From the NCBI GenBank assembly GCA_002483605.1, contig DLIG01000015.1:1069-41089 (forward strand): DNA of 40,021 nucleotides, given 5' to 3'. The position numbers and the translations under genes were made by a program. Source of the stretch: Sulfurovum sp. UBA7648 (GTDB lineage: Bacteria; Campylobacterota; Campylobacteria; Campylobacterales; Sulfurovaceae). The notes below the pieces were generated by a model. That model worked only from the letters and a program-made list of their open reading frames with translations. It did no database searches and was not told the DNA's origin. Each line of letters begins with the position of its first letter. The stretch's first letter is position 1. Shown piece after piece: positions 32,487 through 40,021 of the stretch.

Positions 32487-33259
32487 TGGCTATTCCTATT
32501 CGTAAACCAAACGAAATCGCCAAGCTTGAAAAAGCCGGCGGGATCGTTGGCGATACATTAAAATATCTTCAAGAAAATATAAAAGTCGGCATGACTCTCC
32601 ACGAGATTGATGCTATGGCCGAAGAGTTTATTCGCTCGTCAGGCGGCATACCGTCCTTTAAGGGCTTGTATGGTTTTCCATCATCAGTCTGCACATCTTT
32701 AAATGAAGTTGTTATCCATGGTATACCTACTGCTCAGACTATTAAAGAAAGCGACATACTTGGGCTTGATATAGGTGTTAAGTATGACGGATATTATGGA
32801 GACGCCGCTATAACTATGCCGATTGGCAAGATAAGCCAAGAAGATGAAGCTCTTATAGCATGTTCAAAAGATGCTTTGTACCATGCTATCGGAGAGATAA
32901 AAGAGGGTATGCGTTTCAAAGAGTTATCTCATATTTTGGAACAGTTTATTCTCTCAAGAGGCTATTTGCCGCTTCGAGATTATTGCGGGCATGGCATAGG
33001 GGCCAAACCGCATGATGAACCAAACATCCCAAATTATCTAGAAGGCAAACCAAACCAAGGCCCTAAAATTAAAAACGGTATGGTGTTTTGCCTAGAGCCG
33101 ATGGTTTGCCAAAAAAGTGGTTCACCGCTTCATTTGTCTGATGAATGGTCAGTTGTTAGTGAAGACGGCCTAAGAACAAGTCACTATGAACATCAAGTTG
33201 CTGTAGTTGATGGCAAGGCGGTTATCCTGACCAACCCAACTAGCATTATTAAAGAGTAG
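32486..33259 (+). CDS. map: Methionine aminopeptidase type I
   Basis: 257 aa. It removes the initiator methionine from nascent proteins. The metal ligands fit the pattern: GLDIGVKYDGYYGDAA (two aspartates), YCGHGIGAKPHDEPNI (histidine), CLEPM and the final glutamate in EHQVAVVDG. Binds two divalent metals in the cytoplasm. Overlaps secY by one base. It is followed by a 121-nt structured spacer before infA. Confidence 0.98.
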   Translation: MAIPIRKPNEIAKLEKAGGIVGDTLKYLQENIKVGMTLHEIDAMAEEFIRSSGGIPSFKGLYGFPSSVCTSLNEVVIHGIPTAQTIKESDILGLDIGVKYDGYYGDAAITMPIGKISQEDEALIACSKDALYHAIGEIKEGMRFKELSHILEQFILSRGYLPLRDYCGHGIGAKPHDEPNIPNYLEGKPNQGPKIKNGMVFCLEPMVCQKSGSPLHLSDEWSVVSEDGLRTSHYEHQVAVVDGKAVILTNPTSIIKE

Positions 33260-33380
33260 TGGCTATCTATTTATAGCTGGCTGTTGCTACACCATATTTT
33301 GATATGGAGAGCTTTGGCCTAGTTGTTAGTTTTGCGGGCTTTGCCCGGTTTTCAATAAGATTGAATAAAAGAGGAAAAAA
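33260..33380 (+). promoter_or_regulatory. Structured spacer between map and infA
   Basis: Three consecutive hairpins can form: ggctat/atagct around 33261-33277, ccatat/atatgg at 33292-33307 and cgggc/gcccg at 33335-33347. The last is followed by GTTTTC. An RBS (AGAGGA) and the infA start follow. It may attenuate or stabilise the operon mRNA. Confidence 0.5.
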
Positions 33381-33599
33381 ATGGCAAAAGATGATGTCAT
33401 AGAAATTGATGGAAAAGTTGTAGAAGCATTGCCAAACGCGACTTTTAGAGTAGAGCTTGATAACGGTCATATAATTTTATGCCATATAGCCGGCAAGATG
33501 CGCATGCACTATATCAAAATTTTACCAGGAGATAAAGTAAAGATAGAACTTACTCCATATAGTTTGGACAAAGGCCGTATCACTTTTAGGTATAAGTAA
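33381..33599 (+). CDS. infA: Translation initiation factor IF-1
   Basis: 72 aa OB-fold. MAKDDVIEIDGKVVEALPNATF, HIAGKMRMHYIKILPGDKV and GRITFRYK are the family landmarks. It binds the A site during initiation with IF-2 and IF-3. AGAGG lies 8 nt before the ATG. It is flanked by long structured spacers on both sides, unlike the other genes of the operon. Confidence 0.98.
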   Translation: MAKDDVIEIDGKVVEALPNATFRVELDNGHIILCHIAGKMRMHYIKILPGDKVKIELTPYSLDKGRITFRYK

Positions 33600-33618
33600 T
33601 CTTTAATCTATATTAGGA

Positions 33619-33702
33619 TATAATAATTGCCCTTTGACTAGAACAAAAGAAAAAGGAACTGCGAGAAGAGCCTTTGCATAATAGCACTGATTATTCAAGG
33701 GC
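33619..33702 (+). promoter_or_regulatory. Leader of the rpmJ-rpsM-rpsK-rpsD-rpoA-rplQ part: -10-like element and long hairpin
   Basis: TATAAT at 33619-33624 lacks a matching -35 but could be an internal promoter. A 13-bp stem (33670-33682 with 33690-33702, one C-T mismatch and one G-U) with a 7-nt loop follows. About 80 nt later comes the rpmJ RBS (AGGAG). The layout is consistent with an autoregulatory leader for the alpha-operon genes; in E. coli S4 binds the equivalent leader. Confidence 0.45.
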
Positions 33703-33782
33703 TGGTTTGCTTATTGTTTTTACAAGATAATAACTCGGCAATCCACGCAACAAAAAGTGCAAAACTATCACAGGAGTAACCC

Positions 33783-33896
33783 ATGAAGGTTAGGGCGTCG
33801 GTAAAAAAGATGTGCGATGATTGCAAAATCATTAAACGTAACGGCATAGTACGCGTGATTTGTAAAAATCCAAAACATAAACAAAGACAAGGATAA
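33783..33896 (+). CDS. rpmJ: Ribosomal protein L36
   Basis: 37 aa, too short for routine open-frame lists. It begins MKVRASVKKMC and ends VICKNPKHKQRQG. Cysteines at CDDC and C-x4-H in ICKNPKH form the zinc ribbon. AGGAG precedes the ATG by about 7 nt, and rpsM starts 2 nt after the stop. Confidence 0.98.
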   Translation: MKVRASVKKMCDDCKIIKRNGIVRVICKNPKHKQRQG

Positions 33897-33898
33897 TT

Positions 33899-34261
33899 AT
33901 GGCTCGTATTGCAGGTGTTGATTTGCCTCAAAAAAAGAGAATGGAATATGCTTTGACATATATATTTGGTATAGGTCTTCATACTTCACGCAAAATTCTT
34001 GATGCAACAGGTGTTGATTATAATAAAAGAGTTCACGAACTAAGCGATGCAGAAGCAGCGTTGATTCGTAATGAGATCCAAGACAATTATACAGTTGAAG
34101 GTGATCTACGTAAAAAAGTAATGATGGATATCAAAACTTTGATGGACTTGGGCAGCTATAGAGGACTTAGACACAGAAAAGGACTTCCTGTTCGTGGACA
34201 AAAAACAAAAACCAATGCAAGAACACGCAAAGGTAAAAGAAAAACCGTTGGTTCGGCGTGA
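33899..34261 (+). CDS. rpsM: Ribosomal protein S13
   Basis: 120 aa. MARIAGVDLPQKKRMEYALTYIFGIG is the start (from 33899), then LGSYRGLRHRKGLPVRGQKTKTNARTRKG at the end. It bridges the 30S head and the 50S subunit. It follows rpmJ by 2 nt. Confidence 0.98.
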   Translation: MARIAGVDLPQKKRMEYALTYIFGIGLHTSRKILDATGVDYNKRVHELSDAEAALIRNEIQDNYTVEGDLRKKVMMDIKTLMDLGSYRGLRHRKGLPVRGQKTKTNARTRKGKRKTVGSA

Positions 34262-34276
34262 TAAGGAGTAGGTAGT

Positions 34277-34651
34277 ATGGCTAAGAAAAAAGTAAAAAAA
34301 AGTATAGCTAAAGGTGTAGTTTACGTAGCTGCAACTTTTAACAATACAGTTATCACCGTAACAGATGAAATGGGAAATGTTATTTCTTGGAGCAGTGCAG
34401 GCGCACTTGGTTTTAAAGGTAGTAAAAAATCTACTCCTTTTGCAGCACAGCAAGCTGTTGAAGATGCGTTGAACAAAGCAAAAGAAAACGGCATCAAAGA
34501 GGTAGGAATTAAAGTTCAAGGTCCTGGAGCCGGTAGAGATACTGCTGTCAAGTCTATAGGAGCAACCGAAGGTATTCGTGTTACTTACCTTAAAGATATT
34601 ACCCCGTTACCACACAACGGATGCAGACCTCCGAAAAAGAGAAGAGTATAA
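34277..34651 (+). CDS. rpsK: Ribosomal protein S11
   Basis: 124 aa. VYVAATFNNTVITVTDEMGNVISWSSAGALGFKG and TPLPHNGCRPPKKRRV are typical. It lies on the 30S platform. AAGGAG is just upstream. A structured spacer of about 90 nt separates it from rpsD. Confidence 0.98.
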   Translation: MAKKKVKKSIAKGVVYVAATFNNTVITVTDEMGNVISWSSAGALGFKGSKKSTPFAAQQAVEDALNKAKENGIKEVGIKVQGPGAGRDTAVKSIGATEGIRVTYLKDITPLPHNGCRPPKKRRV

Positions 34652-34653
34652 TC

Positions 34654-34740
34654 ACAGATTTTTATCTGTAGTGTGACTAATATTAATGAGTGCATTGATC
34701 ATTCAATGCTTAGATTTTATAAAGATATATAAAAGGGTTT
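34654..34740 (+). promoter_or_regulatory. Structured spacer (candidate leader) before rpsD
   Basis: Two hairpins occur: acagat/atctgt around 34655-34670 and a perfect 7-bp stem gcattga/tcaatgc (34692-34709) with a TCAT loop. Several ribosomal operons use such sites for S4-mediated repression. No promoter is obvious. Confidence 0.45.
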
Positions 34741-34743
34741 ATG

Positions 34744-35370
34744 ATGGCAAGATATAGAGGTCCAGTTGAAAAACTTGAGAGACGACTTGGCGTTGACCTT
34801 GGACTTAAGGGTGAAAGAAGACTAGCTGGTAAAAGCGCGTTAGAAAAAAGACCTTATGCACCGGGACAACACGGACAAAGAAGAACGAAGATCAGTGAAT
34901 ACGGTTTGCAGCTTCGTGAAAAACAAAAAGCTAAATTTATGTACGGTGTAAGCGAAAAACAATTCCGTACACTATTTGCAGAAGCTAACAGAAGAGAAGG
35001 CAATACAGGTAACTTGCTTATCCAACTATTGGAGCAAAGACTTGATAACGTAGTTTATCGCATGGGTTTTGCTACAACAAGAGCATTTGCTAGACAACTT
35101 GTAAATCATGGTCATGTATTGGTTGACGGAAAAAGAGTAGATATTCCTTCTTGCAATGTTAGACCTGGACAAAAAGTAGAAATTAGAGAAAAAAGCAAAG
35201 CTAATCCACAAATCGTAAGAGCTATGGAGCTTACCAATCAAACAGGTATGGTTGAATGGGTAAATGTAGATAAAGACAAGCTTTTTGGAATATTTTCTAG
35301 AATTCCTGAAAGAGAAGAGATTTCCATCCCAGTTGAAGAGCGTCTCATAGTCGAGCTTTATTCTAAATAA
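34744..35370 (+). CDS. rpsD: Ribosomal protein S4
   Basis: 208 aa from the ATG at 34744, which has AAGGG 6 nt upstream; the ATG at 34741 is too close. MARYRGPVEKLERRLGVDL, then the S4 RNA-binding domain RLDNVVYRMGFATTRAFARQLVNHGHVLVDGKRVDIP. It is a primary 16S rRNA binder and a known operon repressor in other bacteria. It lies 19 nt before rpoA. Confidence 0.97.
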   Translation: MARYRGPVEKLERRLGVDLGLKGERRLAGKSALEKRPYAPGQHGQRRTKISEYGLQLREKQKAKFMYGVSEKQFRTLFAEANRREGNTGNLLIQLLEQRLDNVVYRMGFATTRAFARQLVNHGHVLVDGKRVDIPSCNVRPGQKVEIREKSKANPQIVRAMELTNQTGMVEWVNVDKDKLFGIFSRIPEREEISIPVEERLIVELYSK

Positions 35371-35389
35371 TCGTATTAAAGGCTAACCA

Positions 35390-36394
35390 ATGAGAAAAAT
35401 TAAAGTTGCACCGTTTATGCCTACAGAGGTAGAAGTAAACGAATTGGGCGCAAATAGAGCAGAGATCATAGCATATCCATTTGAAAGCGGATATGCTGTA
35501 ACTTTGGCTCATCCACTTAGAAGACTTGTTTTAGGTAGTTCTATAGGATATGCACCAATTTCGGTTAAGATTAAAAATGTTGCACATGAATTTGATAACA
35601 TCAGAGGCATGCATGAAGATGTAGCAGTATTTATAATTAATCTTAAAAATATTCGCTTCAAAATTAAAGAAGAAGAGAGAGACAGTGTAGAACTTAACTA
35701 TACTTTTACCGGTCATAAAGAAGTAAAAGCCAGTGACCTTGCCAATGATTTGGTAGAGATCATAGACGGCGATCTTCCGCTTGCTACACTTAACGAAGAT
35801 GCTGAGCTTAGTTTCAGCCTAACTGTAGCTAAAGGTATCGGTTATGTTGCGAGCGAAGACCTTAAAGACAGTGTAGATAGCAGCGCTATTGCATTAGATG
35901 CATTTTTTACTCCTGTTAGAAAAGTCAATTACAGAATCGAAAATATACTTGTTGAAGATAGCCCAAATTACGAAAAGATTATTTTTGATATCACAACTGA
36001 TGGTCAAATTAATCCGGTAGATGCATTTACAAATGCTTTGGAAACTATGAACAAACAGCTTTCAATCTTTAATGGTGTTTTGAATGTTGACATTAATTCA
36101 TCTTTTACAAAAAAAGGCGGAGATGACTCTCAACTTAAACCATTTTTGAAAAGTGTTGACAATCTTGGCCTTAGTGCAAGATCTTTCAACTCACTTGATA
36201 GAGAAGGCATCAAATTTTTGGGAGAATTGGTATTGATGAGCGATATTGAGCTTAAAAATATCAAAAATCTTGGTAAAAAATCTCTTGATGAGATCACAGA
36301 TTGTCTAGTAGAGCATGGCTTTGGAACTGATTATAGCCTTAGCGATTCACTCAGAGAATCATTAACAAAAAAAATAAAACAATTAAAAGGATAA
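35390..36394 (+). CDS. rpoA: RNA polymerase alpha subunit
   Basis: 334 aa. The N-terminal domain contains GYAVTLAHPLRRLVLGSSIGYAP, which dimerises and binds beta/beta'. A flexible linker and C-terminal domain (about 255-334) with LKNIKNLGKKSLDEITDCL bind UP elements and activators. It assembles the core polymerase. It follows rpsD and precedes rplQ by 3 nt. Confidence 0.99.
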   Translation: MRKIKVAPFMPTEVEVNELGANRAEIIAYPFESGYAVTLAHPLRRLVLGSSIGYAPISVKIKNVAHEFDNIRGMHEDVAVFIINLKNIRFKIKEEERDSVELNYTFTGHKEVKASDLANDLVEIIDGDLPLATLNEDAELSFSLTVAKGIGYVASEDLKDSVDSSAIALDAFFTPVRKVNYRIENILVEDSPNYEKIIFDITTDGQINPVDAFTNALETMNKQLSIFNGVLNVDINSSFTKKGGDDSQLKPFLKSVDNLGLSARSFNSLDREGIKFLGELVLMSDIELKNIKNLGKKSLDEITDCLVEHGFGTDYSLSDSLRESLTKKIKQLKG

Positions 36395-36397
36395 GGC

Positions 36398-36748
36398 ATG
36401 AGACATAGACATGGTTATAGAAAACTCGGTCGTACTTCTTCTCATAGAGCTGCATTGCTCAAAAACCTTTCTATAGCTCTTACAAAAGAGGGTAGAATCG
36501 AGACTACTTTGCCTAAAGCTAAAGAGCTTAGAAGTTATTATGAAAAATTGATCACAAAAGCATCTAGCGGTGATTTGAATTCACACAGAGCAATTTTTGC
36601 TATGCTTCAAGACAAAGAATGTACAAACAAACTTGTTACAGTTATAGCTCCTGAGTATAAAGACAGAAACGGCGGTTATACAAGAATCATCAAAACTCGT
36701 CTTAGAAAAGGCGACGCAGCTCCTATGGCTATCATAGAGCTAGTATAA
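36398..36748 (+). CDS. rplQ: Ribosomal protein L17
   Basis: 116 aa. MRHRHGYRKLGRTSSHRAAL and TRLRKGDAAPMAIIELV are typical. It closes the super-operon and is followed by a strong hairpin terminator. Confidence 0.98.
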   Translation: MRHRHGYRKLGRTSSHRAALLKNLSIALTKEGRIETTLPKAKELRSYYEKLITKASSGDLNSHRAIFAMLQDKECTNKLVTVIAPEYKDRNGGYTRIIKTRLRKGDAAPMAIIELV

Positions 36749-36756
36749 TCAACTTC

Positions 36757-36784
36757 TTGAGACCTTTTCTGGTCTCAATTTTCT
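36757..36784 (+). terminator. Terminator of the ribosomal super-operon
   Basis: Perfect 8-bp stem (ttgagacc / ggtctcaa) with a TTTTCT loop, followed by TTTTCT. Confidence 0.88.
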
Positions 36785-36862
36785 ATCCAAAACATCCACT
36801 TATCTTTTATATAAAATTCTAGAAGTATTACTCAAATTATTTGTATGACTGTTCTATTATTT

Positions 36863-37492
36863 CTATAAACCGCTAAGTGGTTTTACCCATTGGCGGATCA
36901 TGGCACCATCTGTGGTAAAATTGAGCAAAACCGTACCGCTTTTCCATGTACCATCACTTTTGTATTGAGTAACATCTGCTTTGATAAAACCTTCTTTTGT
37001 AGCCCCGTGAAATCTTGATATCCATGTACCGTATATTTGTTCCCCGTCTTTCCACACAAATTTATTGCCCTCCATCATTAATGGGCGGGAAGAAAGTTTT
37101 TTAAAAGTATTGTTTTGCCATTTTAGGCGTCTATAATAAGTGGGTGATACATCGCTTTGAGGCTCTGGAGCAAGAAGCTCTATGTGCCCGTCTTTATCAA
37201 TATCAAATAAAAGTTCAGGCAGAGATATCCCATAATGCAAAGAAGCAAAAACATAAGGGCTGCTGCTGTTTTTTTCTTTTGGGCCTTCGTATAGTATACT
37301 CCCATTGTGATCTATTACAACAAGCTGATAATATTCTCCTTGATCATTAGACCCAAAGCTATTCCATCGGACAGATTCATTTTTGCCGTCATTGTTAAGA
37401 TCTGCTGATAGCTCACCATTATGTACATTATCTGAAAATAGAAGGGAAAAACCAAGCGCAAAAATTAACAATACGTAAGATAATTTTTTCAT
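36863..37492 (-). CDS. Secreted protein with a calcium-binding-like repeat, unknown function
   Basis: 209 aa. A signal peptide (MKKLSYVLLIFALGFSLLFS) is evident. The mature part has two acidic segments, DLNNDGKNE and FDIDKDGHIE, that match the calcium-binding loops of FG-GAP/VCBS-like or EF-hand-like repeats. The rest has the alternating pattern of a beta-propeller-like or immunoglobulin-like fold. It is probably periplasmic or exported. There is no recognisable enzymatic motif. It is convergent with rplQ, separated by its terminator. Confidence 0.75.
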   Translation of the reverse strand: MKKLSYVLLIFALGFSLLFSDNVHNGELSADLNNDGKNESVRWNSFGSNDQGEYYQLVVIDHNGSILYEGPKEKNSSSPYVFASLHYGISLPELLFDIDKDGHIELLAPEPQSDVSPTYYRRLKWQNNTFKKLSSRPLMMEGNKFVWKDGEQIYGTWISRFHGATKEGFIKADVTQYKSDGTWKSGTVLLNFTTDGAMIRQWVKPLSGL

Positions 37493-37598
37493 TTATTATC
37501 CTTATTGATTTTGATCTATTATAGCACATATGATGATAAAATAGAAATTGTATTGTTATTCATGTATGTCAAGTATATTTAATTAATAAAATTAACAT

Positions 37599-37609
37599 AT
37601 GATTATCAT
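37599..37609 (+). promoter_or_regulatory. Possible Fur-like palindrome upstream of the rhodanese gene
   Basis: atgattatcat, nearly palindromic, matches 11 of 13 positions of the central Fur box. Flanking matches are poor. Weak call. Confidence 0.3.
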
Positions 37610-37662
37610 TTATATATTTAATTTTTATTTAAAATAATTTTTTTGTAAAATTATATAAAAAA

Positions 37663-38013
37663 ATGGATAGTAATATGTTAAATAAAAGTGAAATAAGTTC
37701 AAAAGAATTGATAGAATTATTGGCAAAAAGAAAAAACGGCGAAACCGATTTTTTATTGGTCGATGTAAGAGAAAAGATGGAATATGCCATGGGCTATATA
37801 GATGGAGCTGATATGCTAAAGCCTACATCATCATTTGATCAGTGGGCTGAAGAGTTGCTCAATACTAATAGAGATAAAAAAATAATATTTACATGCAGAT
37901 CGGGAAATCGAAGCGGACAGGTCACACAGATATTTAAAGCAAACGGACTTGACGGAGCGATCAATCATAGGGGCGGGATCATCTCCTATGGCGGAACAAT
38001 AGCAAGGCCGTAA
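37663..38013 (+). CDS. Rhodanese-domain protein
   Basis: 116 aa. Single rhodanese domain with VDVREKMEYAMGYIDGA and active-site loop CRSGNRSG (Cys 78), implying sulfur-transfer activity. No signal peptide, so cytoplasmic. The ATG at 37663 lacks a ribosome-binding site; the ATG at 37675 has GGATAG upstream and could be the real start. The gene is convergent with the ectoine operon, and their shared terminator covers its stop codon. Confidence 0.88.
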   Translation: MDSNMLNKSEISSKELIELLAKRKNGETDFLLVDVREKMEYAMGYIDGADMLKPTSSFDQWAEELLNTNRDKKIIFTCRSGNRSGQVTQIFKANGLDGAINHRGGIISYGGTIARP

Positions 38014-38026
38014 TTACGTCCTTGCT
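38001..38026 (+). terminator. Bidirectional terminator between the rhodanese gene and ectC
   Basis: A 7-bp stem agcaagg/ccttgct with an inner cgta/tacg extension overlaps the rhodanese stop codon. It is followed by AT-rich sequence on both sides. Confidence 0.7.
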
Positions 38027-38059
38027 ATAAAAAGAATTTTATATGTTATGTTTTATCTC

Positions 38060-38455
38060 TTATGAATTGATCAACGGATAGACTCCGTTTTTGTCATGCA
38101 CCTCTTGTCCTGTCAATGGCGGGTTAAAGACGCAGATAAGGCGCATATCTTCTGTACCGCCATATAAGTAATGATCGTCATTAAGATTTAGTGCATACAT
38201 GACCCCATCATAAATATCGTGTATCTCTCCTGTGGTTAGATCTTCTATCTTGCCGTTGCCTCCGACGCAGTAGACAGCTTCTAGATGATTTTGGTAGTGA
38301 ATATGTGTTTTAGTCCCTGCTTTGATAATAGTTTCATGAAATGAAAATCCCATGCCGTCTTCTTTTAACAACATTCGTCTGCTTGTCCATTGCCCCTCTT
38401 TGGCACATATCTCTCTTGGTGAGTTAATAATGTGTTTGATGTCTCTTACTATCAT
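38060..38455 (-). CDS. ectC: Ectoine synthase
   Basis: 131 aa cupin. It closes the ring of N-gamma-acetyl-diaminobutyrate to give ectoine, the last step of the pathway. Diagnostic segments are MIVRDIKHIINSPREI, HIHYQNHLEAVYCVGGNG and the C-terminal FNPPLTGQEVHDKNGVYP. It is translationally adjacent to ectB, sharing one base. No ectD (hydroxylase) gene follows in this window. Confidence 0.97.
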   Translation of the reverse strand: MIVRDIKHIINSPREICAKEGQWTSRRMLLKEDGMGFSFHETIIKAGTKTHIHYQNHLEAVYCVGGNGKIEDLTTGEIHDIYDGVMYALNLNDDHYLYGGTEDMRLICVFNPPLTGQEVHDKNGVYPLINS

Positions 38456-39732
38456 TAAAACTCCTCTTTAAGCCTGTTTTGTTTTTGTGCCATTATTTCA
38501 TCAACGGCTTGTTCAAACAATGCAAGTCCCGATTGAAGTGTTTCCTCGTCGATAGTCAAAGGCGGTAAGAATTTGACAACTTGTCCATTAGAACCGCAAG
38601 TTTCAATAATCAGCCCCAATTCAAATGCTTTGGCTGATATCTCTCCTGCTGCGCTATTGTCATTGACTATTTCAAATCCATAAACAAGTCCACGGCCCCG
38701 CACATCAATATTGTATCCTTTGTAGCGAGAAGCTATCTCTTCTAGTTTTGATCTAAGTATATTTTCTTTATAGGTAATTGCATTTGAGAGGTCGTCATTA
38801 TCCCAGTATGATAACAATTCCGTAGAAGCAATAAAAGCAAGATTGTTGCCTCTAAAAGTACCGGTATGCTCCCCTGGTTTCCATTGATCAAGTTCCGGTT
38901 TGAGAAGCACAAGCGCCATAGGTAATCCGCCGCCTATAGATTTGCTCAGTGTTATGATATCGGGCGTAATATCTGCAAATTCAAAAGAAAAGAAATCGCC
39001 CGTTCTGCCATTACCTACTTGAATATCATCTACTATGAGCAGCATGTCAAATTCCCTGCAAAGTGCCTCAATGCCTTGCAGCCATTTTTTGGAAGCAACA
39101 TTTATGCCTCCTTCTCCTTGGACTGTTTCCAATATAACTGCTGCAGGTGCATCCAGGCCGCTGCTATTGTCTTCTAGAAATTTTCTAAATATCATTAGAG
39201 AATTTATATCATCTCCTAAATAATTGTCATAAGGTATAAAAGTAACGTTAGAACGGCTAATATGCGACTCATCGCGATAAAAATTATTACCAGTTACAGA
39301 CAAAGAACCTTGGGAGAGGCCATGATATCCATTGGTAAATGATACGATGTTCGAGCGGCCTTTAACAAGACGGGCAAGCTTGAGTGCCGTTTCTACGGCA
39401 TTAGTACCCGTAGGGCCGGTAAATTGCAATTTGTAATCCATATTTCTAGGCTGTAAAATAGTTCCTATAAATTTTTCAATAAAAGCTTTTTTGGCACTTG
39501 TAGCCATATCCAGCCCATGAATAATGCCATCTGTTTGGAGATATGCTATCATTGCGTCCGTGGCTTTTTGATTGTTGTGACCATAATTAAGCGTACCGGC
39601 TCCTGCAAAAAAGTCAATATATTCATTGCCTTGTTCATTGGCGATCTTTGCGCCTTTGGCATTTTGGAAAATAGTAGGAAAGCTCCTGATGTAGCCTCTT
39701 ACGATAGATTCATGGTTTTCAAATACTCTCAT
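38455..39732 (-). CDS. ectB: Diaminobutyrate-2-oxoglutarate transaminase
   Basis: 425 aa. A class III PLP aminotransferase: GPTGTNAVETALKLARL, the aspartate in LIVDDIQVGNGRTG and the PLP lysine in TLSKSIGGGLPMALVL are present. It converts aspartate semialdehyde to 2,4-diaminobutyrate using glutamate, the first step towards ectoine. The start overlaps the ectA stop by ATGA. Length and order fit EctB. Confidence 0.97.
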   Translation of the reverse strand: MRVFENHESIVRGYIRSFPTIFQNAKGAKIANEQGNEYIDFFAGAGTLNYGHNNQKATDAMIAYLQTDGIIHGLDMATSAKKAFIEKFIGTILQPRNMDYKLQFTGPTGTNAVETALKLARLVKGRSNIVSFTNGYHGLSQGSLSVTGNNFYRDESHISRSNVTFIPYDNYLGDDINSLMIFRKFLEDNSSGLDAPAAVILETVQGEGGINVASKKWLQGIEALCREFDMLLIVDDIQVGNGRTGDFFSFEFADITPDIITLSKSIGGGLPMALVLLKPELDQWKPGEHTGTFRGNNLAFIASTELLSYWDNDDLSNAITYKENILRSKLEEIASRYKGYNIDVRGRGLVYGFEIVNDNSAAGEISAKAFELGLIIETCGSNGQVVKFLPPLTIDEETLQSGLALFEQAVDEIMAQKQNRLKEEF

Positions 39733-40021
39733 TGTCTGCTCCTTGTGTTGTTTTTTTGTTTGAGTATATATAGTAGTTCATCTTCATGCGCCTCTTCAAA
39801 ATCTTCTTTTGTTGCAAATACGCTGACCTCTTTGTCAAAATCAAATTCATCTGCAAATTTTTCAAATACCTTTTGAGAGGCAATATTTGAAGGCGAGATG
39901 GTTGTATGGATATATTTGATATGTGCAAGCCCAGGTAAATTAAATAGCTTTTTTAACATTTCGATAGCTATGCCATGTCCTCTTATGGCGCTATCAACTG
40001 CGACCTGCCATACAAAAAATA
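39729..40021 (-). CDS. ectA: L-2,4-diaminobutyrate acetyltransferase, C-terminal part (runs off the window)
   Basis: About 97 codons are visible; the gene begins beyond 40021. The open frame continues past 40021 with FVWQVAVDSAIRGHGIAIEML, which holds the GNAT acetyl-CoA loop (RGHGIA). The C-terminal part has TTISPSNIASQKVFEKFA. It acetylates the gamma-amino group of diaminobutyrate, between ectB and ectC in the pathway. An internal ATG at 39959 is not the start. Confidence 0.95.
   Translation of the reverse strand, partial: FFVWQVAVDSAIRGHGIAIEMLKKLFNLPGLAHIKYIHTTISPSNIASQKVFEKFADEFDFDKEVSVFATKEDFEEAHEDELLYILKQKNNTRSRQ

Noticed and set aside
36863..37492. Secreted protein as a lipoprotein.
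   Set aside because: The signal peptide has no lipobox cysteine.

Overview
The window looks like a chromosome segment of a Campylobacterota (Epsilonproteobacteria) bacterium, probably a marine or salt-tolerant relative of Sulfurimonas/Sulfurovum. The assignment is inferred from four things: the tRNA-Gly/Leu/Cys/Ser cluster, the S10-spc-alpha ribosomal cluster without an L30 gene but with secY-map-infA-rpmJ, the sequence character of the ribosomal proteins, and an ectoine operon. Base composition is AT-rich throughout and lowest in the glycosyltransferase genes.

Layout. 1-346: the 3' end of a tRNA (probably Gly), then tRNA-Leu(UAA), tRNA-Cys(GCA) and tRNA-Ser(UGA). 499-5757: a surface-polysaccharide locus with a two-domain GT32/beta-propeller glycosyltransferase, two paralogous glycosyltransferases in opposite orientation, an NAD-dependent sugar epimerase/dehydratase and a GT2 enzyme. 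5758-6389: mostly non-coding. 6390-9258: three tandem outer-membrane beta-barrel genes, each with its own promoter and terminator-like hairpin; copies 2 and 3 carry a decayed copy of a signal-peptide start in their leaders. 9395-20412: housekeeping and accessory genes. These are a DUF808/YedI-type membrane protein, a Sel1-repeat protein with dapF, coaE and a short SpeE-like protein, a nitroreductase, an L,D-transpeptidase, feoB-feoA behind two Fur boxes, a helix-turn-helix/coiled-coil protein, a DksA/TraR-like protein, a small unknown protein and a CHAD-domain protein. 20641-21024: tRNA-Ser(GGA) and the SRP RNA, the latter preceded by an unexplained structured 5' domain. 21111-22637: thioredoxin 2 and an orphan P-loop ATPase.

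22785-36748 is the ribosomal super-operon: S10, L3, L4, L23, L2, S19, L22, S3, L16, L29, S17, L14, L24, L5, S14, S8, L6, L18, S5, L15, secY, map, infA, L36, S13, S11, S4, rpoA, L17. Most genes are spaced by 0-15 nt or overlap. Three longer gaps (map-infA, infA-rpmJ, rpsK-rpsD) contain clear hairpins and are candidate regulatory leaders. A strong terminator follows rplQ.

36863-40021: a secreted protein of unknown function, a rhodanese-domain protein, and the ectoine operon ectA(partial)-ectB-ectC on the minus strand, which makes a compatible solute from aspartate semialdehyde.

The most interesting non-routine signals are the recycled signal-peptide leaders of the porin-like array, the structured 5' extension of the SRP RNA, the hairpin leaders inside the ribosomal operon, and the unusual glycosyltransferase fusion. 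I saw no CRISPR array, intact mobile element or recognisable defence system.
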